Positions 15,172 through 22,893 of a DNA stretch of 30,024 bases are shown one piece after another (within the stretch, counting starts at the first letter, position 1; every line of letters begins with the position of its first letter). Origin of the DNA: Roseovarius sp. UBA6167. Its GTDB lineage: Bacteria; Pseudomonadota; Alphaproteobacteria; Rhodobacterales; Rhodobacteraceae. The stretch lies in the NCBI GenBank assembly GCA_002428225.1, contig DIUD01000007.1, forward strand, positions 41,589-71,612. The letters are read 5' to 3'. The notes beneath the pieces were generated by a model, which was not told where the DNA came from, made no database searches, and saw nothing but the letters and a program-made list of their open reading frames with translations. The translations under genes and the position numbers were made by a program.

Positions 15172-16861
15172 GCGTGCCGCCCACCTCCAGCCTGTGCACC
15201 ACGTCAGCCGCGTTTGCCAGGCTTTCGTTATGGGTGATGGCAAGGATGGTCAGATCGTGCTTGAGCGCCCTGAGGGTGGCGATGATCTCGGCCTCGCTCT
15301 CGCCATCGAGCGCGCTTGTCGCCTCGTCGAGGATGAGCAGGCGCGGCGCGTCGATCAGCGCGCGGGCGATGGCGATGCGCTGGCGCTGCCCGCCCGAAAG
15401 CCGGCCGCCGCGCTCGCCTACCACCGTCCCAAGCCCATCGGGCAGGGCGCGCACGAAGTCCCAGGCCCCCGCCTTTTCCAGCGCCGCGCGCGCCTGCGCC
15501 TGCGAAATCGCCGGATCGCCGAGGGTGACATTGTGCAGCACGGTGTCGTGCAGCAGCACCGTTTCCTGCGGGACATAGCCCACCATCCGCCGCCACGCGC
15601 GCAGGTCTATCGTGTCGAAGGGCACGCCGTCGATGCGTATCTCGCCGCTCTCGGGGCGCAAAAGGCCGATCACCAGGTCGATGATCGTGGTCTTGCCGGA
15701 GCCGGACGGCCCCACCAGCGTGGTGATCCGATACGCCGGGATCTCCAGATCGAGCCCGCTCAGAACCGCGTGGCCCTCATAGGAAAAGCGCACACCGCGG
15801 AGCGTGATCCCCCGCTCGAGCGTCGGCGTGACATGGCCGCCCAGATGCTCCTGCTCGGCCAGGGCGCGCGCGCTTGTGTCCTTGAGCGACCAATAGGCGC
15901 TCTCGGCCTGGGCGAGTTTCTGATACTGTTTCTGCACCTTGCCGAGAAAGGAAAACGCCCGCCCGAGCGCCACCGCGAGGATGAGCACGGTGGCGAATTC
16001 CATCGACAGGATGCCGATGGCCAGGTAGACGCCAAGGGCGATGAGCATGACGAACATCAGGTCCTGCCCCGCGTCGAGCGCCGCGCCTGCCAGCACCTGC
16101 TTGCGCAGCGCCTTGTTGAGGCGGTTGGTCTCGCCCCGCAGCATCTCGTCGGTCAGGTTCTCGCGCGCCATCGCCTTGAGCGGCTTGACCGATTGCAGCG
16201 TGTCGGCGAGGTGCGACATGAGCGAGGCCATCAGGTCGGTCTGCCGCTGGCCTGCCTTGCGCGCGGCCCGGACAAGGAAATGCGACACCCAGATCACCAC
16301 CGCCCCGGCCAGCAGGCTGATGAGCGTCGCCTTCCACGACACGGCAACCGCCACGCTGCCATAGACGATCGCCTGGATGAAGAAGGTGAGCGCGGTCGCG
16401 CCGAACATGTAGGCATCCGCCCCCCGCTGCGCCTCGGTGGCGAGCGCGTTGGTGAGCTTGCCCGCCGGTTGATGCAGGAAAAAGCTCCAGCGGCTGCGCA
16501 TCATGTTGCGCAGCACCTCGAGGCGCATGTCCGTCGCCACCCGCGCCGCCGTATAGCCCACCTGCCGCTGCGCCGCGAGCAGCAGGATCGCCTTGAGCGT
16601 CGCCATGGCCACGATCAGCAGCAGCAGCGCGCCAAGCGTCGCGGGCACCCCGAGCCAGGCCAGCACGTCGAGCACCATCTGTTCCAGCTCTCCCGGCGGT
16701 TCGGCGGTCTGCGCCGCCTGCCCTGAGGAAAGCGCGATCTTGAGCATCGGCAGCATCGCCGACAGGCCCAGCCCCTCGGCCAGCCCCGACAGGAACAGCG
16801 CCAGCACCATCAGGAAACTGGCCATCGGATAGGCGCGGAAGAGGTGGATCATCAGGCGCAT
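15155..16861 (-). CDS. MsbA-like lipid ABC exporter (fused TMD-NBD)
   Basis: A 568-residue half-transporter of the MsbA/lipid-export type: an N-terminal six-helix membrane domain (to about 310) and a C-terminal ATPase. The ATPase has Walker A GPSGSGKTT (384-392), signature LSGGQ (488-492), Walker B LLILDE with D512-E513, and the switch His544. All key residues are present, so it should be active as a homodimer. It is the last gene of the minus-strand ceramide operon, 70 bases after the metallophosphoesterase, with a GGAAAG before its ATG. It probably flips or exports the sphingolipid, or an intermediate, across the inner membrane. It could also be a general lipid A or phospholipid flippase. 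Confidence 0.85.
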   Translation of the reverse strand: MRLMIHLFRAYPMASFLMVLALFLSGLAEGLGLSAMLPMLKIALSSGQAAQTAEPPGELEQMVLDVLAWLGVPATLGALLLLIVAMATLKAILLLAAQRQVGYTAARVATDMRLEVLRNMMRSRWSFFLHQPAGKLTNALATEAQRGADAYMFGATALTFFIQAIVYGSVAVAVSWKATLISLLAGAVVIWVSHFLVRAARKAGQRQTDLMASLMSHLADTLQSVKPLKAMARENLTDEMLRGETNRLNKALRKQVLAGAALDAGQDLMFVMLIALGVYLAIGILSMEFATVLILAVALGRAFSFLGKVQKQYQKLAQAESAYWSLKDTSARALAEQEHLGGHVTPTLERGITLRGVRFSYEGHAVLSGLDLEIPAYRITTLVGPSGSGKTTIIDLVIGLLRPESGEIRIDGVPFDTIDLRAWRRMVGYVPQETVLLHDTVLHNVTLGDPAISQAQARAALEKAGAWDFVRALPDGLGTVVGERGGRLSGGQRQRIAIARALIDAPRLLILDEATSALDGESEAEIIATLRALKHDLTILAITHNESLANAADVVHRLEVGGTLRRAG

Positions 16862-16931
16862 GGCGTGGCTTTCCGGTTGGTTGCGAGCGGTATCGCCTCA
16901 GCGCGCGGCAATGTCCACCGCCCGGCACGGG

Positions 16932-17843
16932 TCAGGGCGCGGCATGGGCACGGGTGAGATGATGGGTGGCGATGTGGCTGGTTTCCATGCCGCCAGCCGC
17001 GTAGCGGCGCGCGGTCAGGGCGATTTGCCAGCCGCCGGGCACCGGCGCGATGCGGTAGAGATGCCAGGCTGCCGGCTCGGGATGGGTGGCCGAGGCCGAG
17101 GGGACGCCGATGACCGGGGCCACGCCGCCTGCCGTCGCCATTTCCTGATGGTGGCTGCGGTGGCTGTGGCCATGAAGCACCATCTCCACCCCCTCGCGCG
17201 CCAGAACCGCGCGCAGCGCGGGCGCGTCCAGCAGCCGCTTGCGCGCGCGCACCGTGCCGTCGAGCGGCGGGTGATGCACCATGACGACGCGGCACAGCCC
17301 CTCCTTGCGCGTCTGCGCCAGCAGCACCGCAAGCCGCGCCAGCTGCGCCGCCCCGACCGCGCCCACGGCCCGGCCCGGCGCCGAGGGCACGGCGCTCGAC
17401 AGCCCGATGAGCGCCAGCCCGGCACGCCGCCTGAGCCACGGAAATCCCCCCCCGTCATCGCCCAGCCAGTAAGGCCGCCACGCCTGCGCGCCCGTCTCCC
17501 AGGCGCCGCGCACCAGCGCCTCGTGGTTGCCGGGGATCACCATGACGCGCGCGGGATCGCCAAGCGCATCGAGCCAGTCGCGCGCGCGCGCATACTCGAC
17601 CGGCAGCCCGAGATTGGTCAGATCCCCCGTCACCGCGATCAGATCTGGCGCGGCCGCGTGCAGATCGGCCACCAGCCGCGCCAGCACCTCGGGGCGGTGC
17701 ACCTTGTGCCGCTTGCGCCGCCAGGACCAGAGGCTCAGCGCGCGCTTGCTCAGCAGGTCGCGCCAGTCCACCCGCCCGGGCAGCGGCAAATGCACATCCG
17801 ACAGATGCGCCAGTGCCACGCCGCTCTCGGGGCTTGCCTGCAC
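16932..17843 (-). CDS. Calcineurin-like metallophosphoesterase
   Basis: A 303-residue metallophosphoesterase with the full metal-site set: D16-x-H18 (SDVHL), GDLTN (D74), GNHE (N106-H107), VHHPP, and HGHSH near residue 230. These bind two metal ions and hydrolyse a phosphomonoester or phosphodiester. No signal peptide is evident, so it is probably cytoplasmic, like LpxH-type enzymes. The gene lies 18 bases after serine palmitoyltransferase and before the ABC exporter, on the same strand. It could cleave a nucleotide-activated lipid or dephosphorylate a lipid phosphate made by the kinase at 3333. It may alternatively act as a UDP-diacylglucosamine-like hydrolase or on cyclic nucleotides; the sequence does not decide. 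Confidence 0.8.
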   Translation of the reverse strand: MQASPESGVALAHLSDVHLPLPGRVDWRDLLSKRALSLWSWRRKRHKVHRPEVLARLVADLHAAAPDLIAVTGDLTNLGLPVEYARARDWLDALGDPARVMVIPGNHEALVRGAWETGAQAWRPYWLGDDGGGFPWLRRRAGLALIGLSSAVPSAPGRAVGAVGAAQLARLAVLLAQTRKEGLCRVVMVHHPPLDGTVRARKRLLDAPALRAVLAREGVEMVLHGHSHRSHHQEMATAGGVAPVIGVPSASATHPEPAAWHLYRIAPVPGGWQIALTARRYAAGGMETSHIATHHLTRAHAAP

Positions 17844-17861
17844 CGCCCGACGCCCCTGCCG

Positions 17862-19061
17862 TTACCGCGCCGCCGCCGTGGCAGCCCCGGCGCGCACCGC
17901 GTCAAAGGCCGCCACGATCCGGTCGATCTGCTCGAACGAATGGGCCGCGCTCAGGCTGCACCGCAGGAGTGACGCGCCTTCGGGCGCGGCGGGCGGCACC
18001 ACGAGATTGACATAGACTCCCTCGGCCAGAAGCGCGTTCCACATGCGCGCGGCCTCTTCATGGGCGGGCACCTGCACGGCGATGACCGGGCTCGGCCCCG
18101 AGGCGAGCCGGTAACCCAGCCCCTCAAGCCCGGCATGGAGCCTGCGCGCGTTGGCCCAGAGGCTTTGCTTCAACTCGGGCCGCGCGCGCACCGCGCGGAG
18201 CGCGGCATGCGCCGCCGCGATGCTTGCGGGGCTCGACGAGGCGGTGAAGATATAGGGCCGGCTGCCATAGCGCAAAAGCTGCAATTCGGGATGGCGGCTG
18301 ACGCAGAAGCCGCCCAGCGAGGCGAGGCTTTTGGAAAACGTCCCGGTGATGAAATCCACCTGATCGAGGATCCCCTCCTCCTCGCACAATCCGCGCCCGG
18401 TCTCGCCATAGACGCCAAAGGAATGCGCCTCGTCGACCATGAACCAGGCGCCATATTCCTTGGCCACGGCGCAGAGATCGGCCAAGGGCGCGGTATCGCC
18501 CCACATGCTGTAGAGCCCCTCGGCGATGACAAGCGAGCCCTCCGCCGCGCCGCCCAGACGGCGCAGGCGTTTGCGCAGGTCGTCGGGGTCGTTGTGCCTG
18601 AAGGCAAAGAAATCCGCGCCGCTGATCCGGCAGCCGTCATAGATGCAGGCATGGCTGTGGCTGTCGAGCACCACCTTGTCACCGGGTTGCAACAGCGCCA
18701 TCAAGAGGCCGAGATTGGTCTGATAGCCGGTCGAAAACAGCATCGCCGAGGGCACGTCGTAGAAGCGCGCGAACGCCTCTTCCAGCGCGGCGTGGCTGGA
18801 AAAACTGCCATTGGCCATGCGCGAGCCGGTGGTGCCGCTGCCCTCTTCGTGCATCGCCTTGCAGGCGGCCTCGATGATCTCGGGGTCGAAGGTCAGCCCG
18901 AGATAGTTGTTGGTGCCCGCAAGGATCGTCGGCCGCCCGTCGATCACCGCCTCGGTGGGCGAGAGGAACCGCTCCATCACGATGCGGCCAGGGTCGGCGC
19001 CAAGCTCGCGCAGCCCGTCGCGGACCTGCGCCATCTCGTTGAAACGTGCGGTGATGCTCAT
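17862..19061 (-). CDS. spt: Serine palmitoyltransferase (alpha-oxoamine synthase)
   Basis: A 399-residue PLP enzyme that would condense serine with an acyl thioester to 3-ketosphinganine, the first step of sphingolipid synthesis. Key features are the PLP lysine K244 in GTFSKSLASLGGF, DEAHS (D210 pairs with the pyridine nitrogen, H213), and a stacking-type His at 137 in LDSHSHACIYDGC. The SHA-IYDGC and FRHNDPDDL stretches are close to what I recall of Sphingomonas SPT, rather than BioF or KBL. Its ATG overlaps the acyl carrier protein stop (ATGA), so acyl-ACP is the likely acyl donor. No N-terminal membrane anchor, as in other bacterial SPTs. The alternative of cysteate-using capnine synthase is less likely given the ceramide gene set. 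Confidence 0.85.
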   Translation of the reverse strand: MSITARFNEMAQVRDGLRELGADPGRIVMERFLSPTEAVIDGRPTILAGTNNYLGLTFDPEIIEAACKAMHEEGSGTTGSRMANGSFSSHAALEEAFARFYDVPSAMLFSTGYQTNLGLLMALLQPGDKVVLDSHSHACIYDGCRISGADFFAFRHNDPDDLRKRLRRLGGAAEGSLVIAEGLYSMWGDTAPLADLCAVAKEYGAWFMVDEAHSFGVYGETGRGLCEEEGILDQVDFITGTFSKSLASLGGFCVSRHPELQLLRYGSRPYIFTASSSPASIAAAHAALRAVRARPELKQSLWANARRLHAGLEGLGYRLASGPSPVIAVQVPAHEEAARMWNALLAEGVYVNLVVPPAAPEGASLLRCSLSAAHSFEQIDRIVAAFDAVRAGAATAAAR

Positions 19062-19315
19062 GCCCTGTCCTCGACCAGTTGCGCGATCTTGGCGGCCAGG
19101 TCGCGGATCGTGGTGATGTCGCCCATCATGTTGAGCGGCAGGCCGATATCGTAATGATCCTCGATCTCGACCAGCAATTCCATCAGGTTGACCGAATCAA
19201 GGCTCAGATCGTCGGCAAGTTTCGTGTCGGGGCCGAGATTTCCGGCGGCTTTCGGGAACCGCTCCAGAAAGCCGTAAAGCGTCTCGATGATGGTCTCAGG
19301 CGTCTCGGTTGACAT
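19058..19315 (-). CDS. acpR: Acyl carrier protein for sphingolipid synthesis
   Basis: An 85-residue acidic acyl carrier protein. The 4'-phosphopantetheine attachment site is S41 in LSLDSVNLMELLVEIE, with DSV in place of the common DSL of housekeeping AcpP. Helix II and the loop with the final ITTIRDLAAKIAQL helix are recognisable. It overlaps the reductase gene by 20 bases upstream and the SPT gene by 4 bases downstream, so the three are co-translated. Its place between the acyl-ACP synthetase/reductase and SPT genes indicates that it carries the acyl chain loaded by the synthetase to SPT, as proposed for the dedicated ACP of the Caulobacter ceramide locus. Confidence 0.85.
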   Translation of the reverse strand: MSTETPETIIETLYGFLERFPKAAGNLGPDTKLADDLSLDSVNLMELLVEIEDHYDIGLPLNMMGDITTIRDLAAKIAQLVEDRA

Positions 19316-20255
19316 GGCTCTTGCCTTTCTCGGGTTGCGGCTGTGGCTTGTTCCAGAGCGCCCGCAGCCCCTCGGCCAGGGGGATTTGCGGCACCCAGCC
19401 AGTGGCGGCGGTCAGCGCGGCATTGTCGGCCACCCAGTCGGGATGGCGCAATTCGCGCAGCTTGCCGGGACTCAGCATCGGCTGATAGCCGAAAAGCCGC
19501 GCGGCGAAAAGATTGGCCGTGGCGATGACGTGCAGAAATGCGCCGGGAAGGGCCACGCGCCAGCCGCGCCCGCGGCCCGCCACCTCTTCGACGATGGCGG
19601 CGATCTCCTCCCAGCCATAGCCGCCCGCGCGCCCGTCATGCAGCTCGAACGTGCCGGGCGCGGGCCGCGCGACGAGCGCAAGAATGGCCCGCGCCAGATC
19701 GTCCACATGGATCAGCGAGGCGCGCGCGCCCCTTACCCCCGGCAGCGGCACGATCCCGCGCGCCATGGTCTCGAACAGCGGCACCAGTTCCCTGTCGCCG
19801 GGGCCATAGATCGCCGACGGGCGCAGGATCGTGTGATCGAGACCGGATTGCGCCAGCCGCGCCTCGCCCGCGCGCTTGCTTGCGGCGTAATGCGAAAGCT
19901 GCGGCTCGCGCGCGGCGAGCGAGGAAATCAGGATCACGCGGGGCGGCCTTGGCTGCGCGCTCGCGATGCGCGCCACGCGCGCCACGCCCTCGGCGTTCAC
20001 GGGCAGGAAATCGCGCGCGTCACGCCCGCGCACCACCCCCGCCACATGGACCACGACCGCGACACCATCGAGCAACCGCGCCAGCGCCGCCTCGTCGCCA
20101 AGCCCGCCGGTCACGCTCTCGAGCGCGGGATGGGTCAGGCCGAGCGGCGTGCGGTGCACCAGCGCGCGCACACCATGTCCCTCGGCCAGAAGCCGCGCGA
20201 CCAGGGCCTGCCCGACAAATCCCGCAGCCCCCGTGACCGCGACCCGTTGGCTCAT
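19296..20255 (-). CDS. cerR: NAD(P)-dependent epimerase-type ceramide (3-keto) reductase
   Basis: A 319-residue extended short-chain dehydrogenase. VTGAAGFVG (7-15) is the Rossmann dinucleotide loop, S111/S112 and Y123-x3-K127 (YAASK) the catalytic residues, and LRPSAIYGPGD the usual downstream segment. In ceramide loci this family reduces the 3-keto group of the sphingoid base or of oxidised ceramide. The protein begins directly with the Rossmann strand and shows no signal peptide, relevant because the Caulobacter enzyme has been reported as periplasmic. Hydrophobic segments near 230-245 (LHVIATANLFAARLFG) could touch the membrane. It starts within the last four bases of the synthetase gene (ATGA) and overlaps the ACP gene by 20. 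Confidence 0.8.
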   Translation of the reverse strand: MSQRVAVTGAAGFVGQALVARLLAEGHGVRALVHRTPLGLTHPALESVTGGLGDEAALARLLDGVAVVVHVAGVVRGRDARDFLPVNAEGVARVARIASAQPRPPRVILISSLAAREPQLSHYAASKRAGEARLAQSGLDHTILRPSAIYGPGDRELVPLFETMARGIVPLPGVRGARASLIHVDDLARAILALVARPAPGTFELHDGRAGGYGWEEIAAIVEEVAGRGRGWRVALPGAFLHVIATANLFAARLFGYQPMLSPGKLRELRHPDWVADNAALTAATGWVPQIPLAEGLRALWNKPQPQPEKGKSHVNRDA

Positions 20256-22054
20256 GCAATGTAACGGATCGGCGCCTCGTCCACGGTCTCGGGCGCGTCG
20301 GTGGCAGGCTGCGCATGCACCGCGGCCGCCGCCTGCCTGCGCGCGATATGGTCAAGCCGCGCGCGGGCGCGCGCCAGCTTGCCCGAGGAGGTGCGCGGCA
20401 GCGTCCGCGCCGGCACCAGTTCAACGCGGCAGTCGATGCCAAATTCGCTGCGCACCATCCCGATGATGGTCTTGACCAGACGCGCGCGCTTGATCTCGTC
20501 GCGATCGCGGCATTGCACCACGATCACCGCCTCTTCGTGGCGCCCGTCAGCCGACGGGACCGAGAAGGCCGCGACATCGTTATAGCTCACGCCCGGCTGG
20601 CTCTTGGCGAGGTGTTCGAGGTCCTGCGGCCAGATGTTGCGGCCGTGGATGATGATCATGTCCTTCTTGCGGCCCGTCAGGAACAGCCGCCCGCCCGCGA
20701 GATAGCCGATATCGCCGGTGTTGAGCCAGCCATCGGCGCTCAGCGCCTCGCGCGTCATCTCGGGGTCCTGGAAATAGCCGCTCATCACGCTCGGACCGCG
20801 CAGATGGATCACGCCCGCGTGCCGCTCGGGCAGGGGCTGGCCGTTATCGTCGCGGATTTCGATGTCAAACGTCGGCAGCAGCGCGCCGCAATCGACATAG
20901 CGCGCCACGCGGTGCCCGGTGCCCTCTGCCTCGACGGGGTCGAGCGGGCGGGCGATACCGTCATGCTGCATGTCCTCCGAATCGATGTAGTCGATCCGCA
21001 CTTCCTCATCGAGGCCAAGAAAGCTGATCCCGAGCGAACATTCCGCCATGCCGTAGCAGGGCAGGAACGCCGATCTGCGAAATCCCGCCGGGGCCAGCAC
21101 CTCGGCGAAACGCTCCAGCGGCTCGGGGCTTATCATCTCGGCGCCGACACAGGCGACGCGCAGCGCGCTCAGGTCCAGCCCCTCGGCATCCTGCGCGCGC
21201 ACACGCATCACCGCCAGTTCATAGGCAAAGGGCGGCGCGGAGGTGATCGTGGCGCGGTTGGCCGACATCATCTCGAGCCATTTGCGCGGGCGCATGGCGA
21301 AATCATGGGTGCCGAGAAAATCGACCGAGCGCTGCGTCGCCATCGGCATGATGATGAAGGCCACCAGCCCCATGTCGTGATAGAACGGCAGCCAGGAGCT
21401 GAACCGGTCGCCCTCGCGCAGCTTGAGCCCGGCCCCGGCCATGTCGCGGATATTGGCCAGCACGGTCTTGTGGTCGATCACCACGCCGCGCGGAAAGCGG
21501 GTGCTGCCCGATGTATACTGGATATAGGCGGTGCTGTCGGGCGTCACGCCGGGCACATCGCCCGCGGCCTCGGGCAGCGCGTCGAAGGTCTCTGGCGTAC
21601 CGACGCAGGCGAGATCCATGTCGGCCACCGCCTCTTGCAGGAAATCCACCCATTCCGGGGTGGCCATCGCCGCTGCGGCCCCGCAATTGCGGATGAGCTG
21701 CGCCAGTTGCGCCACATAGGCCGCGTGCCCGCCGATCTGGATCGTCGCGGGCAAGGGCACCGGCACCAGCCCCGCATATTGGCAGGCCCAGAAGAAGCGC
21801 ACGAAATGCGGCGAGGTCTCGGCCACCAGCGCCACGCGCCCGCCGCGCTCGATCCCGATGCCCATCAGGCGGCGCGCCAGAACCATTGCCTCGTCGCGCA
21901 ACTCGGCATAGGTGGCCGAGGCGTAGATTTCGCCGCGCGCGTTATAGAAATTGACCCCGGTCGCGCCCTGCGCCGCATAGTCGAGCGCCTCGCAAAGCGT
22001 GGAGAAATCAGCCTTGCGCAAGGCAAGATCGTGCGAACTGCCAGTCGCCTGCAT
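20252..22054 (-). CDS. aasR: Fatty acyl-AMP ligase / acyl-ACP synthetase
   Basis: A 600-residue adenylate-forming enzyme of the fatty acyl-AMP ligase (FAAL) type. It activates a fatty acid with ATP and would load it onto the ACP of the same operon. Motifs in order are YIQYTSGSTRFPRGV (P-loop), YHDMGLVAF, GMAECSLGISF, GWLNTGDIGYL and TGRKKDMIIIHGRNIWPQDLE, followed by the small C-terminal domain. I use ATG 22054, giving MQATGSS, because AAAGGA lies 7 bases upstream; an in-frame ATG at 22123 is less well supported. It is the first gene of the ceramide operon, transcribed toward 15 kb. A polyketide or siderophore FAAL role is possible by sequence, but context favours sphingoid-base priming. Confidence 0.82.
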   Translation of the reverse strand: MQATGSSHDLALRKADFSTLCEALDYAAQGATGVNFYNARGEIYASATYAELRDEAMVLARRLMGIGIERGGRVALVAETSPHFVRFFWACQYAGLVPVPLPATIQIGGHAAYVAQLAQLIRNCGAAAAMATPEWVDFLQEAVADMDLACVGTPETFDALPEAAGDVPGVTPDSTAYIQYTSGSTRFPRGVVIDHKTVLANIRDMAGAGLKLREGDRFSSWLPFYHDMGLVAFIIMPMATQRSVDFLGTHDFAMRPRKWLEMMSANRATITSAPPFAYELAVMRVRAQDAEGLDLSALRVACVGAEMISPEPLERFAEVLAPAGFRRSAFLPCYGMAECSLGISFLGLDEEVRIDYIDSEDMQHDGIARPLDPVEAEGTGHRVARYVDCGALLPTFDIEIRDDNGQPLPERHAGVIHLRGPSVMSGYFQDPEMTREALSADGWLNTGDIGYLAGGRLFLTGRKKDMIIIHGRNIWPQDLEHLAKSQPGVSYNDVAAFSVPSADGRHEEAVIVVQCRDRDEIKRARLVKTIIGMVRSEFGIDCRVELVPARTLPRTSSGKLARARARLDHIARRQAAAAVHAQPATDAPETVDEAPIRYIA

Positions 22055-22143
22055 CGAGATGTCCTTTGTCCTCGGGGCCGCAATCTGCCAAACCGTCGGG
22101 CATCGGGCCATTCTGCTCGCCACTTCTGGTGGGTGACGCCCCC

Positions 22144-22172
22144 GATAGATACAAGCGGTCGTTTTATGTCAA
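22144..22172 (-). promoter_or_regulatory. Candidate sigma-70 promoter of the ceramide operon
   Basis: Read on the minus strand, TTGACA (22172-22167) is followed after 15 bases by TATCTA (22151-22146), or after 17 by TCTATC. This lies about 90 bases upstream of the aasR ATG at 22054. The local A/T-rich run stands out from the GC-rich surroundings. The -10 is imperfect and the start of transcription is not determined. Confidence 0.45.
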
Positions 22173-22228
22173 GCGTGCTGCCCGATGCCGCCAAGGGACG
22201 CCGGAAAACATAGGCGATATCCTGCGAT

Positions 22229-22273
22229 TTTCGTCACGAATGCTTTCCGTTTCGTAACAGTGTGACGAAACGG
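22229..22273. promoter_or_regulatory. Palindrome CCGTTTCGT-N9-ACGAAACGG and extra half-site
   Basis: CCGTTTCGT (22247-22255) and ACGAAACGG (22265-22273) pair perfectly; extended inward the arms match 12 of 13 around a central G. A third TTTCGTCAC lies at 22229-22237, exactly 21 bases (two helical turns) before the next copy at 22250, and itself sits in TTCGT-C-ACGAA. That arrangement fits an operator upstream of the aasR promoter. Because it is also 13 bases past the YHS gene stop on the minus strand, a U-less terminator is the main alternative. Confidence 0.45.
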
Positions 22274-22286
22274 GTGCGCCCGCGAC

Positions 22287-22790
22287 CTAGCCGCGCCCCG
22301 CGAGAATCTCGGGCCAGCGCCTGTCACCGGCCATGATGAAACCGGGAATATCCGTCTCCCACCGGGCCTGAATGTCGTCGTTGAAGTTGAGATAGAGCCT
22401 GCCGTCGACGATGGACCAGTTGTCGGGCTGCGTGGAATAGAGCTTGCCGCGCGCGGCAACCGCCCAGGCGCAAAAACCGCCATATTGCGGGGCATAGCGG
22501 TCCGGCTCGGCGGCAAATCGGTCGCGGTTCTCGGCAGAGGCGAAATGCCAGACCGCACCGCGCCACGCGTGGGCATGGGCCGGATCGCCCGCGACGGGAC
22601 GGGCTTCGGTAAAATAGGCCACCGGGTCGATGCCCCTGATCGCCACGCCATCCGTCGCAAAGACCGGTGCCGCAGCCAGTTCCTCGAACCCGCCGCGCCA
22701 CAGGTTGAGGCCCGCGAAAGCGACCCCGCCGAATGCCGCGAGGCCCCCCGCGCCTATCAAAAGGTTCCGACGCCCGATTGTCACAGCCAC
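22287..22790 (-). CDS. Tat-signal YHS-domain protein
   Basis: A 167-residue protein with a GTG start at 22790, chosen because GGAG lies 7 bases upstream. It starts MAVTIGRRNLLIGAGGLAAF, a twin-arginine-like signal with hydrophobic core, so it is probably exported or membrane-anchored. The mature part matches the YHS-domain family seen in many proteobacteria: GIDPVAYF, WHFASAENRDRFAAEPDRYAPQYGGFCAWAVA, then WSIVDGRLYLNFNDDIQARW. YHS domains are thought to bind metals; a specific function is not established. Cys in GGFCAW is the single conserved candidate ligand. It stands alone between the TetR gene and the ceramide operon and may not belong to either. A longer reading to 22970 is open but poorly supported. 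Confidence 0.75.
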   Translation of the reverse strand: MAVTIGRRNLLIGAGGLAAFGGVAFAGLNLWRGGFEELAAAPVFATDGVAIRGIDPVAYFTEARPVAGDPAHAHAWRGAVWHFASAENRDRFAAEPDRYAPQYGGFCAWAVAARGKLYSTQPDNWSIVDGRLYLNFNDDIQARWETDIPGFIMAGDRRWPEILAGRG

Positions 22791-22893
22791 GTCGTTACTC
22801 CAATCGCCCCCTGTCGAAGGACACATAGGGCGGCCTTGCTGAAATATCACGTCACGATTCCACAAGCCGTCCGTCAGACCGGGATCACACCAT

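Noticed and set aside
17862..19061. BioF (8-amino-7-oxononanoate synthase) or KBL identity
   Set aside because: The SHA-IYDGC and GTFSKSLASLGGF segments and the ACP, reductase and FAAL neighbours favour serine palmitoyltransferase; no biotin genes are nearby.
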